64,000 nucleotides of DNA from Saccharothrix carnea (GCF_003014735.1 NZ_PYAX01000019.1:1-64000); one strand, 5' to 3'; shown: positions 16,285 through 24,826, counted from the first letter of the stretch. Notes: generated from the sequence alone by a model not told the origin. A program made the numbers and translations.

Positions 16285-17763
16285 ATGACCACGATCACCA
16301 GACGTGCCCTGCTGCGGGGCGGGCTGCTCGCCGCCACTGGCGTCATCACCACCCGGCTCGCGGGCACCGCCGCCGCCGAGCCACACCGGGACGGGTTCGC
16401 GGTGGCCTACAACGACCTCGTCATCACGCCCCACGCGCCGCCGTGGCCGAGCCTGTGGATGGGGGGCTACGGCTGGACGAAGCGCGGCAGCCGGGGCGCG
16501 GTGGCCCGTGACCTGCACGCCCACTGCCTGGCCTTGCACGACGGCGACCGCGGCGTCCGGGTGCTGGTGCGGGTCGACGTGGTCGGCATCCCGCGTGACG
16601 TGCACCAAGAGATCCGGCGGAGGGTGTGCGACCAGGAGCGGCTGGTCGCCTCGCCGGACTTCGTCATCGTCGCCAGCCACACCCACAGCGGCCCGTTCCT
16701 CGGTGACACGCACCCGGACCCGTACGTGCTGATGGGCCTGGAACCGGCGGACATCGACGCGGTCAACGGCTCCACGGCGCTGTTCATCGACCTGGTGGTC
16801 GAACTGGTCCGGCGGACCGTCCAGGAGCAGCCGATCCCGGCCACCCTGCACTACGCCGAGGGTTCGGCGGAGATCGGCTTCAACCGGGCCGGGCTCGACC
16901 ACGTGATCACCGACGTGCCGGTGCTGCTCGTCCGCGACACCGACGACGGCGCACCGCTGGCCGTGCTGTTCGGCGCGACCTGCCACCCGGTGTGCCGCGG
17001 CCGTGACGACGTCTTCGACAGCGACTTCGTCGGCGCCGCGGCGGAGGCCGTCGAACGGGAACTCGGCGTGATGGCGTTGTTCTTCCAAGGCACTGCGGGC
17101 GACCACGACCCGGTCGGCGGTCAAGGCCCGCACCGACCGGCCGAGCTGGGGCAGGTGCTGGCCGATGCCGTGCTGGACGTGGTGCGGCGCGACCAGTTCA
17201 CTCCCGTGACCGGGCCGGTGCGCGGCGAGCTGACCGAGGTACAGCTGCCGTTCTCGGTCGACCTCGGTGATCCCGGCGCGGTGGCCGAGTTGGAGCGCAA
17301 GTACCGGTCGCGGTTGGACGGCCACCTCGGGCAGGCGGAGGTGCGGCACGCGGAGGTGGTGCTGAGACGGCTGGGCGACGGCAGCTTTCCCCGGAGCTTC
17401 CCGATGCCGTTGCAGTGCTGGAAGCTCGGCGGGTTGACCGTGCTCGCGTTGGCGCATGAAGTGCTCAGCAGCTACCACGTGCTGCTCAAAGGGCTGGCGG
17501 GCCGGTTGGGCACCGGGCCTCTGTGGATCATGGCCTACGCCAACGAGACGCAGGGGTACGTGCCGGCAGACGAGACGTCGTGGCGCGGTGGGTACGAGGC
17601 GGGTTGGGGCGCGGGCGACCCGCACATCACCGGCGCGGGCAGCAACATGGTGGCCTACGGTTGGCCCGCGCCGCTGCGCGGTTCACCGGTCGGCGCCCAC
17701 CCTGCCACGCCCGACAGCACTGAGGCGATCGTCCTGTCGGCGTGTGAAGGGCTGTTGCGATGA
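16285..17763 (+). CDS. Neutral ceramidase-like protein lacking the usual Ser nucleophile, exported
   Basis: 492 residues with a Tat-like leader (TRRALLRGGLLAATG). The body matches the neutral/alkaline non-lysosomal ceramidase N-terminal domain: LWMGGYG near the start, metal-ligand type VASHTHSGPFLGD, FGATCHPVC, and the segment QGTAGDHDPVG. In active neutral ceramidases the equivalent block is GDVSPN with the nucleophilic Ser; here Asp replaces it, and the C-terminal Ig-like domain is absent. Amide-bond cleavage of ceramide is therefore doubtful; many such short homologues lie near sugar-degrading genes and their substrate is unknown. It overlaps the following gene by 4 nt (ATGA). Confidence 0.75.
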   Translation: MTTITRRALLRGGLLAATGVITTRLAGTAAAEPHRDGFAVAYNDLVITPHAPPWPSLWMGGYGWTKRGSRGAVARDLHAHCLALHDGDRGVRVLVRVDVVGIPRDVHQEIRRRVCDQERLVASPDFVIVASHTHSGPFLGDTHPDPYVLMGLEPADIDAVNGSTALFIDLVVELVRRTVQEQPIPATLHYAEGSAEIGFNRAGLDHVITDVPVLLVRDTDDGAPLAVLFGATCHPVCRGRDDVFDSDFVGAAAEAVERELGVMALFFQGTAGDHDPVGGQGPHRPAELGQVLADAVLDVVRRDQFTPVTGPVRGELTEVQLPFSVDLGDPGAVAELERKYRSRLDGHLGQAEVRHAEVVLRRLGDGSFPRSFPMPLQCWKLGGLTVLALAHEVLSSYHVLLKGLAGRLGTGPLWIMAYANETQGYVPADETSWRGGYEAGWGAGDPHITGAGSNMVAYGWPAPLRGSPVGAHPATPDSTEAIVLSACEGLLR

Positions 17764-18251
17764 CCGCGCTGCACCTGAGCTTCGTGGGCCGCGACAACGT
17801 GTGCCGCTCACCGATGGCCGCTCTGGTGATGCGCGAGCAGTTGCGGCGCAACGCCCTGGCCGACCGGGTGCGGGTGAGCACCGCCGGCACCGAACCGTGG
17901 CGGGTGGGGCAACCGGCGGACCGCCGCGCGGTGCGGGTGCTCGCCGAGCACGGCTACCCGACCGGCCACCTGGCGACCAGGATCGGGCTGCCGCAGTCGT
18001 CCGCCGACCTGGTGCTGCTGCTCGACGCCACCCCGCCGCCGGTGCTGCTGAGACTCGTCGGGTCGGCCGAGCGTGTCCGACCCCTGCGCTGTTTCGACCC
18101 GACCGCCGCGGACGACCTCGACGTGCCGGACCCGTACCACCGCGGGCCGGAGGCGTTCCGGGAAGTCCTGGACATCATCGAGGCCACCGTCCCCGGCCTG
18201 CTGCGCTGGGTCCACGCCCACCTGCCCGCAGCTGATGACGGATCGCGGTGA
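17760..18251 (+). CDS. LMW protein-tyrosine-phosphatase-like protein, probably catalytically dead
   Basis: 163 residues with the LMW-PTP fold pattern: HLSFVGRDNVCRSPMAALVM at the N-terminus, STAGTEPWRVGQPADRRAVRVL next, and VPDPYHRGPEAF holding the usual Asp of the acid loop. In active enzymes the P-loop is C-x-G-N-x-C-R-S; here the nucleophilic Cys is Gly (codon GGC), while the second Cys and the Arg remain. It may bind phosphorylated or other anionic ligands without hydrolysis. The 4-nt overlap with the ceramidase-like gene implies coupled translation. The role in a GlcNAc-glycan operon is unknown. Confidence 0.75.
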   Translation: MTALHLSFVGRDNVCRSPMAALVMREQLRRNALADRVRVSTAGTEPWRVGQPADRRAVRVLAEHGYPTGHLATRIGLPQSSADLVLLLDATPPPVLLRLVGSAERVRPLRCFDPTAADDLDVPDPYHRGPEAFREVLDIIEATVPGLLRWVHAHLPAADDGSR

Positions 18252-18471
18252 CGGCCGTAGGACGACAAGCCCGCTACGAGGTGAGGAGGGCGACTGGCTG
18301 TGGTGGCCGAACCTGCGAGACGTGGTGGCTGAGCGAGAGGAGGTGGCAAAGGACGCGGTGGTGGGGTCGGGGCGCGGCTGGCGCTGACCTGGCCCGAGCG
18401 CGGATCCCGCCGTCGACCGCGTGCACGCTGTGGTGCCGGCGTACGAGAGCGGCCTGGTCACCGGTGGACGC

Positions 18472-18521
18472 GGTTGACCGGTGATCCGCGACGGCCTTCC
18501 GGGTACGTAAGGTTGACCGGT
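18472..18521 (+). repeat. 11-bp direct repeat upstream of the kinase gene
   Basis: GGTTGACCGGT occurs at 18472-18482 and 18511-18521, period 39; each holds a -35-like TTGACC. The stretch 18252-18551 (300 bp) otherwise shows no gene; reading frames in it are Arg/Trp-rich and unlike protein. Confidence 0.4.
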
Positions 18522-18551
18522 TGGTGCCGGGCAGGACGGGGTTCGCTGGTG

Positions 18552-20252
18552 ATGGACGTGGGGCGCTTGGTGGCCGGGCGGTACCGGTTGCGTGGGCGCG
18601 TGGGTGCCGGGGCGATGGGCGTGGTGTGGCAGGCGTTGGACGAGCGCTTGGACCGCGTGGTCGCGCTCAAGCAGCTAGTGGTGCCCGAGGGCTCCGACCC
18701 GGTGGCAGCGGTGGGGCGGGCGGCGCGGGAGGCGCGCATCGCGGCCCGGTTGCAGCACCCGAACGCGGTGACCGTGCACGACGTCGTGGAGGACGACGGC
18801 AAGCCGGTGCTGGTCATGGAGTACCTGTCCGCGCGGACCCTGGCCGACCTGATCGCGCAAGGCCCGTTGCCCGCCGAGCGGGTGGTGGGGATCGGGGCGC
18901 AGATCGCCGGTGCGCTGGCGGCGGCGCACGCCTCGGGCATCGTGCACCGGGACGTCAAGCCGGGCAACGTCCTGCTGACCGAGGACGGCACTGCGAAGAT
19001 CACGGACTTCGGCATCGCCCGCGCGGTCGGCGACGTCACCGTCACCAGGACGGGGCTGCTCGCGGGGACGCCCGCGTTCCTCTCGCCCGAGGTGGCGCGC
19101 GGCGGTGAGCCCGGCCCTGCCTCGGATGTGTTCGCCCTGGGAGCGACGCTGTACGCGGCAGTGGAAGGACGTCCGCCGTTCGGTGACGGGGACAACGCCA
19201 TCGTGCTGCTGCACGCCGTCGCGGCGGGTCACTTCGCCCCGCCGACGCAGGCCGGTCCGTTGACCGAGGTGCTGCTGGACCTGCTGCGCACCGACCCGAC
19301 CGCCCGGCCGACCATGGCGCAGGCCGCCGAACGGCTGCGCGAGCCGACCGCGCCACGGCCTGCGCCGACCCGGCTCGACCTGCACCCGGCGGACTCGCCG
19401 CCCCCGCCGACAGGCCGAGCTCCGGCAGGCCCGACACCCCGGCCCACAGGCCAAGCCACGTCAGACGCGACATCACGGCCGACAGGGCCGCACCCGGCCA
19501 ACCTGACACCGTGGCCCACGGGCCGACCCGTGGCGGAGCCGACACCCCGGACGGGCGAGGAGCCGGTGAACACGCCGCAGTGGCAGACCGGTCCCCAGCC
19601 GACCGCGGTGGCGGCGCACCCAGCCGGTCCACCGCACGCCACCGGACCGGCGGGGACCTCGGTGGCACCGCACCCGAACGCCCTGGCCCCGCGATCGGCG
19701 CGCGGCGGGCGGGTGGGGCTCATCGCGGTGGCCGCTGCGGCTGCGGTCGGTCTGGTCGTGTTGGTCCTGGTGTTGACGAACGGCAACCGGGCCACCGACG
19801 ACACGGCCGGTGCGTCCAAGTCCACGTCTTCGCCCAGCAGCGCGGCGCCCTCCCCCGCACAGCTGGAGGGGGCGGTGGCCGAGTACTACGCGTTGGTGCC
19901 CAAGGACACCGCTCGGGCCTGGGAAATGCTCGGCCCCGGCCTGCGGGCGCAGGGCCGCGACCAGTACGAGAAGTCCTGGCGGGACGTCAAGGACCTCACC
20001 GTCAGCTCACCGCCCACCGCCGCCGGACCCGACACCGTGACCGTCGGCATCGACTTCACCGGTGTGGAGGGCAAGAGGTTCCGCGAGTCGCACCGCCTTC
20101 GGCTCGTCGTCCACAACGGGACACCGCTGATCGACTCGGACGAAGTCGTTTCCTCGCAACGCATCGACAAAGGCAACGGTGACGACAAGGACGACGATGA
20201 CAACGAAAAGGACGACCGGAAACGCGGTGGTGGCAAGAGCGGCGAGAACTGA
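18552..20252 (+). CDS. Membrane Ser/Thr protein kinase (PknB-like)
   Basis: 566 residues. Kinase domain about 9-265: glycine loop VGAGAMGVVW, VALKQL with the ATP-binding Lys, catalytic HRDVKPGN near residue 131, DFGIARA, and GTPAFLSPE. A Pro/Thr-rich linker (about 275-390) precedes one membrane helix (about 390-412, IAVAAAAAVGLVVLVLVL). Then comes an external domain of about 125 residues and a charged tail rich in Asp, Lys and Gly. The external part has no PASTA repeats, so its signal is not muropeptide in the PknB manner; YYALVPKDTARAWEMLGP resembles the small extracytoplasmic domains of other actinobacterial kinases. ATG 18552 is preceded in frame by GTG 18549; either could be used. Confidence 0.85.
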   Translation: MDVGRLVAGRYRLRGRVGAGAMGVVWQALDERLDRVVALKQLVVPEGSDPVAAVGRAAREARIAARLQHPNAVTVHDVVEDDGKPVLVMEYLSARTLADLIAQGPLPAERVVGIGAQIAGALAAAHASGIVHRDVKPGNVLLTEDGTAKITDFGIARAVGDVTVTRTGLLAGTPAFLSPEVARGGEPGPASDVFALGATLYAAVEGRPPFGDGDNAIVLLHAVAAGHFAPPTQAGPLTEVLLDLLRTDPTARPTMAQAAERLREPTAPRPAPTRLDLHPADSPPPPTGRAPAGPTPRPTGQATSDATSRPTGPHPANLTPWPTGRPVAEPTPRTGEEPVNTPQWQTGPQPTAVAAHPAGPPHATGPAGTSVAPHPNALAPRSARGGRVGLIAVAAAAAVGLVVLVLVLTNGNRATDDTAGASKSTSSPSSAAPSPAQLEGAVAEYYALVPKDTARAWEMLGPGLRAQGRDQYEKSWRDVKDLTVSSPPTAAGPDTVTVGIDFTGVEGKRFRESHRLRLVVHNGTPLIDSDEVVSSQRIDKGNGDDKDDDDNEKDDRKRGGGKSGEN

Positions 20253-20275
20253 GCACCCCGCTCAGGACACGGTGG

Positions 20276-20668
20276 TCAGGCGACGACCTCGCCCCACACG
20301 GCCTTGTGGCCCTGCTCCGGATCGACGCCCCATCTCGACGCCAGCCGGTTGACCATCAGCAGACCTCTGTTGCGCGGACCGCGGGCACCGGGTTTGCCGA
20401 GCACCGGCAGCAGTTCCGGGCTGCCGTCGTGGACCTCGACCCGGACCACGTGCCCGCCGCGGTGGCTCAGCCGCAACCGGCGGGGTGCGGTGGCGTGCTC
20501 GAACGCGTTGGTGAGCAGGGCGTCGGAGATCAGCAGCAGGTCGAGCAAGGTGGACTGGTCCAGTTCCGGCACGTTCTCGGTGATCCACCTCCGTGCACGG
20601 CGCACAGGTGGAACGGTGTCCTCCAGATCGAAGTCGACGTGGTCAGCGGACCGATCGACGACGTTCAC
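20276..20668 (-). CDS. RsbW/SpoIIAB-like ATP-binding protein (anti-sigma kinase family)
   Basis: 130 residues of HATPase_c type. N box: LLLISDALLTNAFEHA; G1 box: VRVEVHDGSPELLP; G2 region: RNRGLLMVNRLASRWGV. Such proteins bind a sigma factor or phosphorylate an anti-anti-sigma STAS protein. The GTG start at 20668 has GGAAGG 6 nt upstream. A STAS gene and a second ATPase of the same type follow upstream on the same strand, so these three form a partner-switch set. Its C-terminus converges on the kinase gene with 23 bp between stops. Confidence 0.85.
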   Translation of the reverse strand: MNVVDRSADHVDFDLEDTVPPVRRARRWITENVPELDQSTLLDLLLISDALLTNAFEHATAPRRLRLSHRGGHVVRVEVHDGSPELLPVLGKPGARGPRNRGLLMVNRLASRWGVDPEQGHKAVWGEVVA

Positions 20669-20761
20669 AACACGAGCCTTCCAAAAATCGGCACTCCCAT
20701 TTCGGGCTCAGGCGTAGACGGCGGGTTCCCCGTGGCCCTGGGGTGAAACGTGCCGGCGACC

Positions 20762-21124
20762 TCATCGCGAGTCGGCCGTCACGGGAATCAGGTGGTCGAC
20801 CAGCCCGGCGGTGGCGTCGATCAGCTTGACCACCCGCGTGACCTCGGGTGACGCCACCAGGGTCAGGTCCATCCCCTGGTCGCGGCACAGGTCGGCCGCG
20901 TGCAGCAGCAACGCGAGGCCCGCGACGCCCATGAACGTCACACCGCCCAGATCGAGCCGGATCCCGTCCGGCCCCAGCTCGTCGCGCACGAGGTAGTCCT
21001 GGATCCGGTCCGCCGCCACGATGTCCACCTCACCGGCCACCGTGATCACCGTCGTGCCGTCACCGGTGCGGCAATCGCAGGAGAAACCCGCGCGTGGACC
21101 GCGCGAACGTGATGTGGTCGCCAC
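20762..21124 (-). CDS. STAS domain protein (anti-anti-sigma type) without the usual phospho-Ser
   Basis: 120 residues. The STAS core is clear: TTVITVAGEVDIVAADRIQDYL, then GIRLDLGGVTFMGVAGLALLLHA and LTLVASPEVTRVVKLID. In SpoIIAA/RsbV proteins the central loop reads F-I-D-S-S-G-L, and the first Ser is phosphorylated; here it is F-M-G-V-A-G-L, so both Asp and the phospho-acceptor are missing. The protein should not be switched off by the flanking kinases in the standard way. GTG 21124 is chosen because GGGAGG lies 6 nt upstream; an in-frame ATG at 21145 is possible but has a poorer site. Confidence 0.8.
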   Translation of the reverse strand: MATTSRSRGPRAGFSCDCRTGDGTTVITVAGEVDIVAADRIQDYLVRDELGPDGIRLDLGGVTFMGVAGLALLLHAADLCRDQGMDLTLVASPEVTRVVKLIDATAGLVDHLIPVTADSR

Positions 21125-21171
21125 CGATCGCCTCCCGTGTCGCATTGCCGTCCACCCGCGACGGGAACGAT

Positions 21172-21567
21172 TCAGACGAGTCGGACCTCGGCCCAGACCG
21201 TCTTGCGGTCGCCGCGGGACTCGTGACCCCAGTTGACCGACAGCCGGTTCACCATGACCAGGCCGCGGCCGTCCTCGGGGGTGTCGACACGCCCCAGGAC
21301 CGGGAGCTTGCTGGGACTGCCGTCCTCCACCTCGACCCGGATGACGTCGTGCTCGGCCACCCGGCGCAACCGCAGCCGGCGAGGTGTGCCCGCGTGGCGG
21401 TAGGCGTTGCCGACCAGCTGCGCGGCGACCACCTGGATGTCCACGAGCCGGTCGCGGTCGGTGCCCGGGAACGTCACGGCGACCAGTCTGAGCAGCTCGT
21501 TCGGGGTGGGAGGGGTGTCCGGGAGGCCGAGGTCGACGCCGTCCCTGGGTAATTCGATCGTGCTCAT
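21172..21567 (-). CDS. RsbW-like ATP-binding protein (second copy)
   Basis: 131 residues. N box QVVAAQLVGNAYRHA, G1 box IRVEVEDGSPSKLPVL, G2 region DGRGLVMVNRLSVNWG. It resembles the ATPase at 20276-20668 in length and motifs, including the shared DGSP and LVMVNRL/LLMVNRL blocks, so the pair probably arose by duplication. The STAS gene lies between them. GGAGGG lies 5 nt before ATG 21567; an upstream in-frame start at 21639 lacks such a site. Confidence 0.85.
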   Translation of the reverse strand: MSTIELPRDGVDLGLPDTPPTPNELLRLVAVTFPGTDRDRLVDIQVVAAQLVGNAYRHAGTPRRLRLRRVAEHDVIRVEVEDGSPSKLPVLGRVDTPEDGRGLVMVNRLSVNWGHESRGDRKTVWAEVRLV

Positions 21568-21649
21568 GGATCGCCCTCCAATGCCCTGTGGTCTCAAGGC
21601 ATGAACAAGGCGGTGGTACCCGATGGCCCAACGGGTCAAACCGGCCGGT

Positions 21650-23338
21650 CTACCGGGGCGTGACCGTGAGGGGCACGTCGACGGGCACGGGCTGCGCCGA
21701 GCCGGCGGTGACCGTGCCGCGGATCGTGCCGCCGACCGACTTCGGGCCCGCCAGCAGCCGGAACACGAACGTCACCGACCCGCCGGCGGGTAACACCGCC
21801 TCGGACGTGCACGTCACCGTGCCCTTGCCCGCCGGGCAGCCCACCCGTGACGCGCCGTCGAACCCCACGAGCGGCCTGCCGCGCAGGTTCCTGCCGGCAC
21901 CCACCACCTGGACGCCTTCGGGCAGGGTCAGCACCAGCGTGGTGGGCGTGAGGGGCGTCGAGCCGGTGTTGCGGACGATGACGGGCAGGTCGACGGGCGG
22001 TCCGCCGGTGGCCATGGTGAACCCGGCCGGTACGACGGGCACCAGTGGCTGCGCCGGGGGTTCGACGGTCGTGGGCGCACCGGACGGGACCGCTCCGGGC
22101 GGTACCGCTCCGGACGGCTGGTCGGCCGACCCGGTCGTGGTCACCGATGGCCCGCCGGACCCCGGGGCCGGCACGGACCCCGTGACCGGAACGGACGATG
22201 AGGTGACGTCCGGCGGTTGCTGGTCGGCCGTCGCCGCGGGTGGCTGGGCGTCGACCGTGGGCACGACCGCCGGCCGCGCGGTGTTCAGCCCCAGCGCCAG
22301 GGCTGCGACCACCGCCGTGGCCGACGCCGCCACGCCGAGCCACTGCGCCGTCGTGGTGACCGAGTTGGCGGCCACGCTCGCGGCGGCCGCGCCCGCCTCC
22401 GCCGTGCCCGCGGTGGTCGCCAGGTACCCCGACACGCCCGCGCCGAGCACCAGCGGTGCGACGACCGCGCGCAGCGTGCCGTTGACGTCGGCCAGTTCGG
22501 CGGCCATCGCGCGACAGGTCGCGCACTCGTCCAGATGCGCTTCGACCTGGGCGGTTTCCCGTTTGGTGAGACCGCCCCTGGTCCACGCGGCCAGCTTCGC
22601 GACGGTGGCGCGGCAGCGGTTGGTGGCGTTGTCCGCGAGGTGCGCCTGGAGGTAGGCGGTCTTGAGCCCTTCACGGGCCCGGTAGGCCAACGCCGACGCG
22701 CCGTTGGCGGTCAACCCCAGCAGCTTCGCCAACTCGGCCGCCGACTGGCCCTCGATCTCGGTCTGCCACAGCACCGTCTGCCACCGCTCGGGCAGGCTGG
22801 CGAACGCCCTGGTCGCCAGCGCCCGCTCCAGCGTCGCCACGGCCGGGTCGTGGAACGGCACCGTGGTCACCTTCTCCACGCCGGATACGGCCTCGACGTC
22901 GTCGGCCAGCCTGAGCTTCTTGTCCCGCCGCGTCTTGTCGTAGGCGGTGTGGCGCAACGCGGTCAGCAGGTACGCGCGGAACGCCGAGTCCGGGCCGCCG
23001 CCCGCGCGCAACGTGTCGAGCACCTTGGCGAACGCGTCCGACACCAGGTCGTCGGCCTCCGCGCTGGACCAGGCCAGGTGTCGGGCCAGGGTGCGGGCCG
23101 CGCGCACGTGCCGTTCGAACAGCTGCCCGTACGCCTGGATCTCCCCGCCGCGCACGGCGTCGATCAGTTCCGCGTCCGATGGCGGCCGGGACGACGACGG
23201 CACGCCCGAGGACCCCGCCGACAGCCCGGACGACGAGGCGGTGTCGGCGTTGAGCACGTGGTCCAGGTCGTCGCGCAGGGCCGCCAGGTCCGCGTTCGCC
23301 CACCGTTCCAGATCGCGCTCGTCGGGATGCCCGATCAC
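21650..23338 (-). CDS. ECF sigma factor fused to a zinc-finger anti-sigma domain, membrane helix and exported domain
   Basis: 562 residues. Sigma-70 region 2 lies about residues 55-125 (YGQLFERHVRAARTLARHL, then DLVSDAFAKVLDTL) and region 4 about 165-225 (LPERWQTVLWQTEIEGQSAAELAKLLGL). An anti-sigma zinc finger follows (AHLDECATCRAM, H-x3-C-x2-C), then a hydrophobic stretch, a second helix (WLGVAASATAVVAALALGL), a long Pro/Ser/Thr/Val linker, and an exported beta-rich domain (DLPVIVRNTGSTPLTPTTLVLTL) of CARDB/DUF11 style. Sigma, anti-sigma and sensor thus sit in one chain, so release would need proteolysis or conformational change. GTG 23338 has GGAGG 10 nt upstream; GTG 23359 is an alternative. 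Confidence 0.82.
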   Translation of the reverse strand: MIGHPDERDLERWANADLAALRDDLDHVLNADTASSSGLSAGSSGVPSSSRPPSDAELIDAVRGGEIQAYGQLFERHVRAARTLARHLAWSSAEADDLVSDAFAKVLDTLRAGGGPDSAFRAYLLTALRHTAYDKTRRDKKLRLADDVEAVSGVEKVTTVPFHDPAVATLERALATRAFASLPERWQTVLWQTEIEGQSAAELAKLLGLTANGASALAYRAREGLKTAYLQAHLADNATNRCRATVAKLAAWTRGGLTKRETAQVEAHLDECATCRAMAAELADVNGTLRAVVAPLVLGAGVSGYLATTAGTAEAGAAAASVAANSVTTTAQWLGVAASATAVVAALALGLNTARPAVVPTVDAQPPAATADQQPPDVTSSSVPVTGSVPAPGSGGPSVTTTGSADQPSGAVPPGAVPSGAPTTVEPPAQPLVPVVPAGFTMATGGPPVDLPVIVRNTGSTPLTPTTLVLTLPEGVQVVGAGRNLRGRPLVGFDGASRVGCPAGKGTVTCTSEAVLPAGGSVTFVFRLLAGPKSVGGTIRGTVTAGSAQPVPVDVPLTVTPR

Positions 23339-23504
23339 CGGACGTCGACCTCCATGCACGGTAGGTGAGCGATTCAGTGCGGACCATATCCAACAGCCCG
23401 CGGGGGATTGAGGCCAGTGGGGGTGGAAACTGATCGGACCGGTTCGCCGCGGTCGGGCGCGACCGGGGTGTGACCGGTCAGGGTTGAGGTCGAAAGGAGG
23501 CCTC

Positions 23505-24374
23505 GTGATCTCGGCACTCAACCGCCTCGTCGACCTGGTCGAGGAGCACTTGGGCGAGGAGTTCGACGTCGACGGGTTGGCCAGGTCGCTCGGCACGACC
23601 GGGTACCACCTGCGCCGGATGTTCTCGTCGTTGGCGGGCATGCCGCTGTCGGAGTACGTGCGCCGGCGCCGCATGACCGTGGCCGCGGCGGACGTCGTCC
23701 GCGGCGAGGACGACCTGCTGGGCATCGCGGTCCGGCACGGCTACGGCTCGACCGAGGCGTTCGGCCGGGCGTTCCGGGCGGTCCACGGCGCCAACCCCGG
23801 TGACGTCCGCCGGGACGGAGGCCCCCTTCGCGCACAACCACAGCTCAGGTTCCGCCTGACCGTCGAAGGGAGCACTGCCATGGACACCCGCATCGTCGAC
23901 CGCCCCGCGTTCCGGCTCGTCGGACACGCCACCCGCGTCCCGCTCATCCACCACGGCGTCAACCCGCACATCCAGCGGCACATCACCGCGCTGCCGCAGG
24001 ACGAGCACGTCCGGCTCAAGGCACTCGGCAACACCGAGCCGGCGGGCCTGCTGCAGGTCAGCGACGACGTCGACCCCGACGCCACCGAGGGCAGCGAGCT
24101 GACCTACCTGCACGGGGTCGCCGTCTCCCGGGACACGGCGGCCCCGGACGACCTCGACGCCATCGAGGTGCCGGCGGGCCGGTGGGCGGTCTTCCGCACC
24201 ACCGGCCCGCACCCGCAGGCCCTGCAGACGACCTGGGCGGCGACGGCGACGGAGTGGTTCCCCTCCAACCCGTGGCGGCTGCGGCCGGGGCCCTCGATCG
24301 TCACGGTCCTCGACCGCGCGGCCGACTTCAGCACCGCGACCTGCGAGCTCTGGCTCCCCATCGAACCGGCCTGA
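23505..24374 (+). CDS. AraC-type regulator with GyrI-like effector-binding domain
   Basis: 289 residues. The N-terminal third is an AraC-type double helix-turn-helix (LVDLVEEHLGEEFDVDGLAR, GTTGYHLRRMFSSLAGMPLSEYVRRRRM, then GYGSTEAFGRAFRAVHG). From about residue 125 a GyrI/Rob-type effector domain follows (RIVDRPAFRLVGHATRVPL ... VPAGRWAVFRTTGPHPQALQTTW ... CELWLPIEP). This order matches SoxS/Rob-like multidrug-responsive activators. AAAGGAGG at 23493-23500 lies 4 nt before GTG 23505 and decides the start over an in-frame ATG at 23484. Its target is not evident: it is divergent from the sigma fusion gene and upstream of the M4 protease. Confidence 0.83.
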   Translation: MISALNRLVDLVEEHLGEEFDVDGLARSLGTTGYHLRRMFSSLAGMPLSEYVRRRRMTVAAADVVRGEDDLLGIAVRHGYGSTEAFGRAFRAVHGANPGDVRRDGGPLRAQPQLRFRLTVEGSTAMDTRIVDRPAFRLVGHATRVPLIHHGVNPHIQRHITALPQDEHVRLKALGNTEPAGLLQVSDDVDPDATEGSELTYLHGVAVSRDTAAPDDLDAIEVPAGRWAVFRTTGPHPQALQTTWAATATEWFPSNPWRLRPGPSIVTVLDRAADFSTATCELWLPIEPA

Positions 24375-24383
24375 CGCCCGGGT

Positions 24384-24424
24384 GACCTGCCCGGCGCCGT
24401 GCTCGTCGGCCGACCGGGCAGGTC
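24384..24424 (+). terminator. Hairpin after the AraC-type regulator
   Basis: GACCTGCCCGG (24384-24394) pairs with CCGGGCAGGTC (24414-24424), an 11-bp perfect stem with a 19-nt loop, starting 10 nt past the stop. Confidence 0.5.
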
Positions 24425-24537
24425 GGTGACGGGAAGAATTTCGCGCCGGGTGTATCCAGCACCGCCCGACCGCCCTCTTCTCCAGTGTCGGGGGTCTGGT
24501 TGGGGAGCCGGGCCGCCCGGGCAGGGGGGAAAGCGCA

Positions 24538-24561
24538 CCGCCCGCCCTTCGGGGCGGGCGG
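24538..24561. terminator. UUCG-capped hairpin in the regulator-M4 protease gap
   Basis: CCGCCCGCCC (24538-24547), loop TTCG, then GGGCGGGCGG (24552-24561). The UUCG tetraloop makes it very stable. The 452-bp gap 24375-24826 holds this, the hairpin at 24384, and no gene that I can support; the less GC-rich part from 24660 on probably holds the protease promoter. Confidence 0.5.
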
Positions 24562-24826
24562 GTGTCGCTGTGATCCCCGTCTGCTGCCGGGGCCGTGATG
24601 AATGCCCCGTTCCGGCCGCCCGCATACGGGATGGGCAGCGGTGGAGTGATCCCGCGCCAATGGCGGCATAACGGAAATGGGATGGGAAGAACGTTATAGG
24701 CCAACCGATTCGCCGATTTCCACTGGCAACGGTCAAGCCTCGATGGAAAGACCGCCGAGGCACTAGACACTGAGTTGTCCATCGAGGCCGCCACTCGGGA
24801 TTTCCCTGCATGCCTGAGGAGTTGGC

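Noticed and set aside
10686-18251. SARP gene considered as the regulator of an antibiotic cluster.
   Set aside because: No polyketide, peptide or terpene synthase genes lie in the window; its neighbours are glycan-active enzymes.
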